From Microbacterium sufflavum (GTDB lineage Bacteria; Actinomycetota; Actinomycetes; Actinomycetales; Microbacteriaceae): a DNA stretch of 64,000 bases. The stretch covers positions 2,108,001-2,172,000 of the forward strand of contig NZ_CP078076.1 of NCBI RefSeq assembly GCF_023101165.1, read 5' to 3'. The position numbers and the translations under genes were made by a program. Every line of letters begins with the position of its first letter. Position 1 is the first letter of the stretch. Below the pieces are notes generated by a model. The model was not told the DNA's origin. It worked only from the letters and a program-made list of their open reading frames with translations, and ran no database searches. Below, piece by piece: positions 57,294 through 64,000 of this stretch.

Positions 57294-59239
57294 TGCGCTC
57301 GATCCTCACCTTCCTGCGCAACCCGCTCGGCGCGATCAGCACCGTCATGGTGCTCGTGCTGGTGTTCCTCGCGCTGTTCGCCCCGGAGATCTGGGGCGCG
57401 CAGGCGAACCAGACCGACACGTCGGCGCTGCTGCAGGGACCCAGCGCCGCGCACCCGCTCGGTACCGACGGCCTCGGGCGCGACCTCCTGCTCCGCACGC
57501 TCGTCGCCGCACGGCTGTCGCTGGGGATGGCGCTGATCGCCACCGTCATCGGCCTCGTCTTCGGTCTGCTGCTCGGTGCCCTCCCGTCGGTGCTCGGACC
57601 GCGGGTGCAGCGCCTGTTCAGCTCCGTCATCAGCACATGGCTGGCGTTCCCGGTGCTGCTGGTGGCGATGCTGACCGTGATCCTGCTCGGGCCCAGCTCG
57701 TCGTCCGCCGTGATCGCGCTCGGCCTCACGATGGTGCCGTCGTTCGCCCGCCTCGCCCAGACGCTGTCGTCGCGCGTCGGCGGATCGGAGTACCTGGCGG
57801 CGGCGCGCATGATGGGCGTCTCGCGCGGACGGCAGTTCACGCGCTACGTGCTGCCGAACATCGCCGAACCCATCATCGTCAACGTCACCCTGTCGATCGG
57901 CGGCGGCCTGCTCGCGCTCTCCAGCCTCAGCTTCCTCGGCGTCGGGGTGCAGCCGCCGGACTACGACTGGGGCCGCATGCTCAGCGAGGCGTTCGACCAG
58001 GTGTACACCAACCCGACCGCGGTGGTCGGCCCCGGAGTCGCCGTCGTGTTCGCCGGCGTGGCGTTCGGCACGCTGGGCGAGTCGCTCGCCGCGCACCTGC
58101 GCAGCCACGGCAAGGGCAGCGTGCTCTCCCGGCGCAAGCTGGGCTCCGCGCCGCGCGTCGAGGCCCGCGAGCGGGTGGCCGACGACGACGCGCTGCTCGT
58201 GGTCGACGGCCTGTCGGTCTCGTTCCCCTCGCCGTCCGGCTGGGTGCGTCCCGTGCAGGACGTCTCGTTCTCGGTCGCACCGGGGGAGATCGTCGGCGTC
58301 GTCGGCGAGTCCGGCAGCGGCAAGTCGGTGGCGCTGATGGCGGTCGCCCAGCTGTCCGCCGCGGGCGCCGCCGTGACCGCGCAGGAGCTGCGCTTCGATG
58401 GCGACGACGTGCTCGACCTGCCGCCCGCCGTGATGAAGAAGCGGCTCGGCACGAAGATCGGCGTCGTGTTCCAGGATTCGCTCACGGCGCTCAACCCGGC
58501 GCTGCGCGTGGGCACGCAGCTCGCCGAGATCCCGCGTTTCCACGCCAGGGATGCCCGCGGCGCCGCACATCAGAAGGCCGTCGCCGCGCTGAAGGACGTC
58601 GCGATCGACGAGCCGGAGCGGCGCTCCCGGCAGTTCCCGCACGAGTACTCGGGCGGCATGCGGCAGCGCGCGCTCATCGCGATGTCGCAGATCGGCAAGC
58701 CGCGACTCATCATCGCCGACGAGCCCACCACGGCCCTCGACGTCACGGTGCAGCAGCGTGTGCTCGCGCTGCTCCGCCGCGAGTGCGAGCAGACCGGGGC
58801 GGCCGCGATCGTGGTGTCGCACGACATCGCCGTGCTCGCCGAGCTGTGCCAGCGCATCCTGGTGATGTACGCGGGACGCATCGTGGAGGACGTGGACGTG
58901 CGCCTGCTCGCGACGCCCGAGAAGCTCGCGCACCCCTACACGCGTGCGCTCGCCGAGTCGCTGCCCGACCTCGACACCGATCGCACCCAGCCGCTCGCGA
59001 CGATCCCCGGCGAGCCGCCGGACCTCTCGCTGCCGCTCGTGGGCTGCGGGTTCGCTCCGCGCTGCCCGTTCGCGACCGAGCAGTGCCGCGCGGTCACCCC
59101 GGAGCCGGTGGCCCACGGTCACGGCGGTCGCGTGGCCTGCTGGCACCCGCAGGACGGCGTGCCGATCGAGGGCATCCTCGGGGAGCCGGTCGTGCTCACC
59201 GGGTCGCAGACCACGCAGACCACGCAGGAGGTGCGCTGA
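57293..59239 (+). CDS. Fused DppC permease-DppD ATPase
   Basis: A 648-residue fusion, built like the protein at 34908-36695. Residues 1 to about 275 are a DppC-type permease (LGTDGLGRDLLLRTLVAARLSL, EYLAAARMMGVSRGRQFTRYVLPN). A linker of about 25 residues leads to a DppD-type ATPase: Walker A GESGSGKS (338-345), VVFQDSLTALNP, YSGGMRQRALIAMS, LIIADEPTTALDV and VSHDIAVL. Unlike the other fusion it retains the typical C-terminal Cys-containing tail (CGFAPRCPFATEQC...C) of OppD/DppD proteins. Overlaps by 1 nt (TGATG) on both sides. Confidence 0.94.
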   Translation: MRSILTFLRNPLGAISTVMVLVLVFLALFAPEIWGAQANQTDTSALLQGPSAAHPLGTDGLGRDLLLRTLVAARLSLGMALIATVIGLVFGLLLGALPSVLGPRVQRLFSSVISTWLAFPVLLVAMLTVILLGPSSSSAVIALGLTMVPSFARLAQTLSSRVGGSEYLAAARMMGVSRGRQFTRYVLPNIAEPIIVNVTLSIGGGLLALSSLSFLGVGVQPPDYDWGRMLSEAFDQVYTNPTAVVGPGVAVVFAGVAFGTLGESLAAHLRSHGKGSVLSRRKLGSAPRVEARERVADDDALLVVDGLSVSFPSPSGWVRPVQDVSFSVAPGEIVGVVGESGSGKSVALMAVAQLSAAGAAVTAQELRFDGDDVLDLPPAVMKKRLGTKIGVVFQDSLTALNPALRVGTQLAEIPRFHARDARGAAHQKAVAALKDVAIDEPERRSRQFPHEYSGGMRQRALIAMSQIGKPRLIIADEPTTALDVTVQQRVLALLRRECEQTGAAAIVVSHDIAVLAELCQRILVMYAGRIVEDVDVRLLATPEKLAHPYTRALAESLPDLDTDRTQPLATIPGEPPDLSLPLVGCGFAPRCPFATEQCRAVTPEPVAHGHGGRVACWHPQDGVPIEGILGEPVVLTGSQTTQTTQEVR

Positions 59240-60042
59240 TGGCCGAGCTCGTCGTCGACGATCTGGTGGTGACCTTCGGGCACGGCGACTCGTCGTTCAA
59301 CGCCGTGGACGGCGTGTCGCTCACGGTGCCGCACGGCAGCATCGTCGGACTGGTCGGGGAGTCCGGCTCGGGCAAGTCCACCATCGCGCGCGTGATCGCC
59401 GGTCTCCAGCCGGCCACGGCCGGACGCCTGCTGCTCGACGGCGAGGAGCTGCGACCGGCGACCGGGCGGCAGCGCCTCGCGCGCGCCCGCGACGTGCAGA
59501 TGATCTTCCAGGACCCGTACTCCTCGCTGAATCCGCGCATGACCGTCGGCGACACGCTCGACGAGGCGCTCGCGCTGCACGGCAGCGGCAACGCCAAGGC
59601 GCGCGCCGACGGCGTGAAGGAGCTGTTGCGGCTGGTGCGCCTGAAGCCGGGCACGGTCGACCAGTATCCGTCTCAGCTGTCCGGCGGCATGCGGCAGCGC
59701 GTCGCGATCGCCCGCTGTCTGGCCGTGAAGCCGCGGCTCATCATCGCCGACGAGATCACGTCGGCGCTCGATGCGTCGGTGCAGGGCGCCGTGCTGAACC
59801 TGGTGCGCGATCTGCAGCGCGAGCTGGAGCTGTCGGTGCTGTTCATCACCCACAACCTCGCCGCCGTGCGGTACATCGCCGACACCACGGCCGTGATGCG
59901 CAAGGGGCGGATCGTCGAGCACGGCGACGCGGACGAGATCGTGTCGAATCCGCAGCACGCCTACACGCAGTCCCTCGTCGCCGCGATCCCGCGCATCCAG
60001 AACGCCGGCACCGACCACCTCCTGCACGCGATCGGACACTGA
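59239..60042 (+). CDS. DppF-type ABC transporter ATPase
   Basis: A 267-residue ATPase: Walker A GESGSGKS, Q-loop MIFQDPYSSLNP, signature QLSGGMRQRVAIARCL, Walker B LIIADEITSALDA and H-loop ITHNLAAV. DEIT replaces the more usual DEPT/DEPV in Walker B, keeping the catalytic Glu. It is the second nucleotide-binding subunit of the importer that starts at 54704. TGATG overlaps join it to the fused gene and to the M20 gene, so transport and hydrolysis are one transcriptional and translational unit. Confidence 0.94.
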   Translation: MAELVVDDLVVTFGHGDSSFNAVDGVSLTVPHGSIVGLVGESGSGKSTIARVIAGLQPATAGRLLLDGEELRPATGRQRLARARDVQMIFQDPYSSLNPRMTVGDTLDEALALHGSGNAKARADGVKELLRLVRLKPGTVDQYPSQLSGGMRQRVAIARCLAVKPRLIIADEITSALDASVQGAVLNLVRDLQRELELSVLFITHNLAAVRYIADTTAVMRKGRIVEHGDADEIVSNPQHAYTQSLVAAIPRIQNAGTDHLLHAIGH

Positions 60043-61247
60043 TGCCCCTGCTCCACCCCACCACCGGTCTGCGCGACGACGCCCGCGATCTGCTCCCCGG
60101 TCTGGTCGGCCTGCGCCGCGCGATCCACGCCGATCCGGAGCTCGGGCTCGAACTGCCGCGCACGCAGCGGCGGATCCTCGATGCGCTCGAGCCGCTGGGC
60201 GTCGAGGTGACCCTCGGCGCGGGACTGAGCTCGATCGCCGCCGTCATCCGCGGCGCGCATCCCGGCCCGACCGTGCTGCTGCGCGCCGACATGGACGCAC
60301 TGCCGCTCACCGAGGAGACCGGTCTCGACTATGCCGCCACCGGGGAGCGCATGCACGCGTGCGGACACGACCTGCACGTGGCGGGCCTCGTCGGCGCGGC
60401 GCAGCTGCTCGCCGCCCGTCGCGACGAACTGCACGGCGACGTGCTCCTGATGTTCCAGCCGGGCGAGGAGCTCGGCGACGGTGCCACCCGCATGCTGGCC
60501 GAGGGACTGCTCGACGTCACCGGCTCGCGGCCGGTGGCCGCGTTCGGCATCCACGTGGTCCCCGGTGAGTTCGGGGTGTTCTCCACGCGACCCGGTGCGC
60601 TGATGGCGGGCGCGATCGAGGTGGAGGTCACGATCACCGGGTCCGGGGGACACGCGTCGGCCCCGCACCTCACGCGGGACCCTGTGCCGGTGGCCGCGGA
60701 GCTCGTGACGGCGCTGCAGGCGTTCGTCACGCGGCGCTTCGACGTGTTCGACCCGGTGGTGCTGAGCGTCACACAGCTGCACGCCGGCGGACCCGCCCGC
60801 AACATCATCTCCGACACGGCGTCGCTCGTGGCGTCGGTGCGCGTGCTCTCGCACGAGAACAGCGCCCGCGTGCAGACCGAGATCCCCGCCCTGGTGCAGG
60901 AGATCGCGGCGGCGCACGACTGCACGGTCGAGGTCGACGTCACCATCCTGTGCGCGCCCACCGTGAACGACCCGCAGGCCGTCGCGCACGTGCGCAGCAC
61001 CCTGAGCGGCCTGTTCGGCGAGGAGCGGGTGTGGGAGACCGCACACCCCGTGATGGGGTCGGAGGACTTCTCGTTCGTGCTGGAGCAGGTGCCGGGCGCG
61101 TTCCTGTTCCTGCGCGCCACCCCCGACGAGGTCGACCTGGAGACGGCGTCCCCGAACCACTCGCCGACCGTCGTGTTCGACGACGCGGTGCTCGCGGATC
61201 AGGCCGCGGCGCTCGCCGCCCTCGCGCTCGGCCGCCTCAGCGCCTGA
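60042..61247 (+). CDS. M20-family amidohydrolase (hippurate hydrolase-like), second copy
   Basis: A 401-residue M20D-type deacylase, paralogous to 49348-50538. LLRADMDAL, HACGHD (Cys107, His109), MFQPGEELGDG, FGIHVVPG and SGGHASAP give the full metal and lid set. Translational coupling to the importer ATPase implies that the imported substrate is cleaved by this enzyme, which is the strongest hint that the transported solute is an N-acyl or N-aminoacyl compound. The stop codon lies within a small hairpin shared with the convergent carboxypeptidase gene. Confidence 0.93.
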   Translation: MPLLHPTTGLRDDARDLLPGLVGLRRAIHADPELGLELPRTQRRILDALEPLGVEVTLGAGLSSIAAVIRGAHPGPTVLLRADMDALPLTEETGLDYAATGERMHACGHDLHVAGLVGAAQLLAARRDELHGDVLLMFQPGEELGDGATRMLAEGLLDVTGSRPVAAFGIHVVPGEFGVFSTRPGALMAGAIEVEVTITGSGGHASAPHLTRDPVPVAAELVTALQAFVTRRFDVFDPVVLSVTQLHAGGPARNIISDTASLVASVRVLSHENSARVQTEIPALVQEIAAAHDCTVEVDVTILCAPTVNDPQAVAHVRSTLSGLFGEERVWETAHPVMGSEDFSFVLEQVPGAFLFLRATPDEVDLETASPNHSPTVVFDDAVLADQAAALAALALGRLSA

Positions 61248-61261
61248 GCCCTGCCTCAGGC
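61242..61261. terminator. Short hairpin containing both convergent stop codons
   Basis: GCCTGAG (61242-61248) pairs with CTCAGGC (61255-61261) around a 6-nt loop. TGA of the M20 gene lies in the left arm and the stop of the convergent peptidase lies in the right arm. The genes are only 8 nt apart. Confidence 0.6.
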
Positions 61262-62647
61262 CGTCAGGAACGCGCGGAGGTCGGCGTTCAGCTGCGCCGC
61301 GACCGCCGGGTCGCTGTACATCATGTGCCCGGCCCGGTACCAGTGCGAGGTGGTGCGTTCGCGGGGCAGGCCGAAGTGCCGCAGCAGGTGGTCGGCGGCC
61401 CCCACGGTGGTCAGCGCGTCGTACACGCCCGTGCCGAGGAAGAGCCGCGCGTGCGGGTTCTGCTTCATCCACCGAGAGAGCCGCGCCGGGTAGGGGTAGG
61501 TGTGGAACGGCGACGGTCGGCCGTAGGTGGGGAACGCGGCGCCGCCCTGCTCCTGCCAGTCCCAGTCACGGCCGGCCTCCGTGTCGACGACCCGGTACGG
61601 TCGCGCGGAGTCGTCGCCGAACACGTCGAGCCGCAGACGCGACAGCCCGGTGACGTAGCGCGGGGAGAGCGCGGTGTCGGCGGGGTCGTGGCCGAGCTCG
61701 CCGACACGGCGGTCGGCGGCGGGGGCACGGTAGCGACTGTCCGTGACGCCCAGCACCTGGCCCTCGAGCAGCCGTTCGCGGAAGTCGGTCTTGCTGATCC
61801 ACAGTCGGTCGCGCACGAGCTCGTCGGCGGGGAGGCCGATCATGGCGGACAGCCGCGCGGCGACCGCGTCCCGGTCGCCCGCCGGCAGCTCGTCGCCCTG
61901 CAGCATGGCCGCGGCCAGGTCGCCGCGCGCGAAGTCGAGGGCGTCCGCGATGGCGCCCTCGACCGTGGCGTGCCCGCGCGACCCCGTGCCGTGGTACCAG
62001 GCGGTGGCGGCCTTGTAGGGCAGGTTGGCGAGGGCTCCGACGATGCTCCCCGGCCGGTCCTGCGTCTCCTGGATGTTCACCGCCTGACCGAGCAGCGCGA
62101 TCCCGGCCAGGGGCGCCGTGTCCATGCTGTGCGGGTTCGTCGCCAGGAACGCCGCGCGCAGCGTGCCGTAGCTCTCGCCGAGGAAGTACGTGGGCGCGTC
62201 CCAGCGGCCGTGCCGGTCGCGCCAGTCGCCGATCGCGACGGCGACCGCGTCGGCGTCGCCCTCCACGGTGCGGAAGAGCGAGCGGTCGGCGTCGTCCGCG
62301 AACGTGCCGAAGCCGGTGCCCGGTGCGTCGAAGAACACGAGGTCGGCGACGTCGAGGATGCTCGACGGGCTCTCCTCGATGCCGTACGGCGGCTGTCCGG
62401 CGTCGCCCGGGTGCACCGGGACGCGCGCCCGCCACGGTCCGATGCCGCTCAGGTGCAGGTAGATCGACGAGACGCCGGGCCCGCCGTTGGTGAGGAACAG
62501 CACCGGCCGGCCGGGTGCGTCGACCGTATAGCTGAACGCCGACAGCGTGCCCTGCGGCGTGCCGTCGGAGCGCCGCAGCGGCAGCTCCTCCACCCGCGCG
62601 ACGTACTCCCGCTCTCCGAGTCGGCCCGTCGTCTCGCGTGCGCTCAT
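61256..62647 (-). CDS. S10-type serine carboxypeptidase homologue
   Basis: A 463-residue alpha/beta-fold peptidase of the S10 family. NGGPG (54-58) forms the oxyanion region, the nucleophile Ser159 is in FLGESYGTLRA, the Asp is in LGTGVYDALTT and the His in YRAGHMMYSD. No signal peptide is seen, so it is probably cytosolic, unlike eukaryotic S10 enzymes. It would remove C-terminal residues from peptides or cleave peptide-like amides. The ATG overlaps the stop of the upstream S10 gene by 1 nt. The convergent Dpp/M20 operon makes a shared peptide-like substrate plausible. Confidence 0.9.
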   Translation of the reverse strand: MSARETTGRLGEREYVARVEELPLRRSDGTPQGTLSAFSYTVDAPGRPVLFLTNGGPGVSSIYLHLSGIGPWRARVPVHPGDAGQPPYGIEESPSSILDVADLVFFDAPGTGFGTFADDADRSLFRTVEGDADAVAVAIGDWRDRHGRWDAPTYFLGESYGTLRAAFLATNPHSMDTAPLAGIALLGQAVNIQETQDRPGSIVGALANLPYKAATAWYHGTGSRGHATVEGAIADALDFARGDLAAAMLQGDELPAGDRDAVAARLSAMIGLPADELVRDRLWISKTDFRERLLEGQVLGVTDSRYRAPAADRRVGELGHDPADTALSPRYVTGLSRLRLDVFGDDSARPYRVVDTEAGRDWDWQEQGGAAFPTYGRPSPFHTYPYPARLSRWMKQNPHARLFLGTGVYDALTTVGAADHLLRHFGLPRERTTSHWYRAGHMMYSDPAVAAQLNADLRAFLTA

Positions 62648-64000
62648 CAGCGCGCGGTGGCGTCGCGGTAGAAGTCGTCGAGGTCGCTCTTCATGCGCAC
62701 GACGGCATCTTCGTCCACGAACGTCATGTGGCCGGACTCGTAGAACGTGAAGCGGATGTTGTCGCGCAGCGCGGGGGCGAGGTACAGGTGCGCCACGTCG
62801 ACCTCCGGCCCGAAGAACGGGGTCGCGAGGTCGTAGTACCCGCCCATCACGAACACGCGGAGGTTCGGGTTGCGCCGCACCGCCGCCGACAGGTCGAGCG
62901 ACACGTCGGGCACGAGCTGGGGTGCGTCGACGCCCGGCGCCTTGTGCTTCCAGTCCCAGGCCCGCGAGATGGGCATGTTGTGCAGGTGCCGGTAGTGCAG
63001 GTCGCTGGTGTAGCCGATGTCGTCGACGAGGTGCGCGCGGTAGGTCGACAGGTGCGCGCTGTTCACCCCGGCGGTGGCGGCGTCGTCGGTGGCGGGGTCG
63101 TGCGAGCCGCCGCCCACCACGTACTGGTGCTCGGCGGTGAAGCGGGTGTCGAAGCGGCCGATCACGCGACCCTCGTCGGCGAGCAGCGCGTAGCGGTACT
63201 GCTCCATGCCGATGCGGAAGTGGTGCTTCTTCAGGTAGTCGGCATCGAGACCGACGAGGGCGCTCATGCGCGCGGCGACCTCGTCTTCGACCTCGGACGG
63301 GATCAGGTCGCCCTGCAGCAGGGCGGCCGCGAAGGGTCCCTGCGCGAAGGCCCTGGCCTCCACCAGGAACGGCTCCAGCTCGGTGTGCTCGGCGCGCGCC
63401 CTGCCGTGATACCAGACGGTCGCGGCGAACGAGGGCAGCAGGTTGATGTACTCGCGCGGACCCCCGAGGTTGCTCTCGCCCCAGTTCAGCACGGTGGACA
63501 GCAGCACGACGCCGTTGAAGTCGAGGCCCTGGTTCTGCAGGCGGTGCACGAGGGACGCGGCGCGCGTGGTGCCGTACGACTCGCCGAACAGGAACCGCGG
63601 GGCGTTCCAGTTGTTCGTCACGGTGAGCCACCGGGTGATCGCCTTCGCGAACGCGTCGACGTCCTGGTCGACGCCCCATACCTGCGCGGGCGCGGTGTCG
63701 CCCAGCAGTCGCGAGTAGCCGGTGCCGGGGGCGTCGATGAAGACGAGGTCGGACTCGGTGAGCAGCGTGTGCGGGTTGTCGCCCCACGCGTAGGGAGCGG
63801 GTGGGGTCGCCTTCGGCGTGTTGGTGGGGGTGCGCTTGACGCCGAAGCCGCCGATGTTGAGCCACAGGCTGGCGGAGCCGGGTCCGCCGTTGAACAGGAA
63901 GGTCACCGGTCGCGGCGCAGCGCCCTCCTCGCGGTCGGCCACGTAGGACGTGTAGAAGACGCTGGCGAGCGGGGTGTGCTCGTCGTCGCGCACGATCACG
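62647..64000 (-). CDS. S10-type serine carboxypeptidase homologue (5' end outside window)
   Basis: The C-terminal 450 or so residues of an S10-family peptidase. FLFNGGPGSASLW, nucleophile Ser in FLFGESYGTTRAA, Asp in VMGGYYDLATPF and His in YESGHMTFVD give a complete catalytic set. It is related to the downstream S10 gene (shared DAPGTG, LLQGDxxP, WYHG, GHM) and the two lie in tandem with a TGATG overlap, so they arose by duplication. The frame stays open to the right edge; the start and any signal peptide are not visible. Confidence 0.9.
   Translation of the reverse strand, partial: VIVRDDEHTPLASVFYTSYVADREEGAAPRPVTFLFNGGPGSASLWLNIGGFGVKRTPTNTPKATPPAPYAWGDNPHTLLTESDLVFIDAPGTGYSRLLGDTAPAQVWGVDQDVDAFAKAITRWLTVTNNWNAPRFLFGESYGTTRAASLVHRLQNQGLDFNGVVLLSTVLNWGESNLGGPREYINLLPSFAATVWYHGRARAEHTELEPFLVEARAFAQGPFAAALLQGDLIPSEVEDEVAARMSALVGLDADYLKKHHFRIGMEQYRYALLADEGRVIGRFDTRFTAEHQYVVGGGSHDPATDDAATAGVNSAHLSTYRAHLVDDIGYTSDLHYRHLHNMPISRAWDWKHKAPGVDAPQLVPDVSLDLSAAVRRNPNLRVFVMGGYYDLATPFFGPEVDVAHLYLAPALRDNIRFTFYESGHMTFVDEDAVVRMKSDLDDFYRDATAR

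Noticed and set aside
1..64000. tRNA, rRNA, riboswitch, insertion sequence or prophage genes
   Set aside because: No recognisable cloverleaf, rRNA stretch, known aptamer core, transposase or phage structural protein was seen on either strand by eye; a covariance-model search was not possible.

Overview
The window is chromosomal DNA of a high-GC actinobacterium. Dense GC-rich coding, GTG starts, many ATGA/TGATG overlaps, a large ABC-importer load and extragenic GAGCG/GACGAAG-type repeats all fit Microbacteriaceae, probably Microbacterium; this is inferred from gene style, not from a marker gene. No rRNA, tRNA, CRISPR array, transposase, prophage gene or replication origin was seen. About 57 genes are supported. 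Most encode uptake and breakdown of small organic compounds, so the stretch looks like a catabolic, accessory-rich part of the chromosome.

Layout. 0-2.8 kb (+): the 3' part of an SsuB/TauB-type ATPase and a large arylsulfatase (organosulfur use). 2.9-7.7 kb (-): APC permease, MoaF-like protein, YtcJ-type amidohydrolase and two DUF202 membrane proteins. 7.9-9.6 kb (+): two SDR oxidoreductases. 9.6-10.3 kb (-): HAD phosphatase. 10.3-17.5 kb (-): an AraC regulator, then a second MoaF-like protein, a SnoaL-like protein and a branched-chain-type (Liv) ABC importer in which LivM and LivG are fused. 17.6-18.7 kb: DUF998-like membrane protein. 18.7-21.5 kb: divergent murR-type regulator and murK-murQ (cell-wall amino-sugar recycling). 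21.6-24.8 kb: copper amine oxidase, TetR and a membrane protein. 24.9-31.1 kb (-): SDR, Zn-alcohol dehydrogenase, aldo/keto reductase, two HSL-family esterases and a Bcr-type exporter. 31.2-39.9 kb (+): a second aldo/keto reductase, a complete Dpp/Opp-type importer, TetR, an alpha/beta hydrolase and a methyltransferase-fold protein. 40.1-41.5 kb (-): a second YtcJ-type amidohydrolase. 41.6-45.3 kb: extended GAPDH, HTH_42 protein and HisC/Pat-like aminotransferase. 45.4-61.2 kb: a Rieske oxygenase operon, a GntR/FCD regulator, a ThDP enzyme plus aldehyde dehydrogenase, a second Dpp-type importer and two M20 amidohydrolases. 61.3-64 kb (-): two tandem S10-type serine carboxypeptidase homologues, the second cut by the window edge.

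How they may work together. Two candidate regulons can be read from shared non-coding motifs. (1) An ATTGAAT-containing element lies upstream of the Rieske operon, of the ThDP/ALDH operon and of the second Dpp importer; the GntR gene sits among them. The inferred pathway is import of an oligopeptide-like or N-acylated compound, hydrolysis by M20/amidohydrolase enzymes, Rieske oxygenation, 2-oxoacid decarboxylation and aldehyde oxidation. (2) A 16-bp element, TTCYA-N6-TAGAM, occurs in four promoter regions between 31.1 and 41.5 kb and would tie the oxidoreductase/esterase operon, the first Dpp importer, the methyltransferase-like gene and the amidohydrolase together. Substrates are not readable from the sequence. 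Recurrent oddities are three permease-ATPase fusions, two MoaF-like genes with no molybdenum-cofactor genes in view, and several enzyme homologues missing textbook catalytic or cofactor residues.
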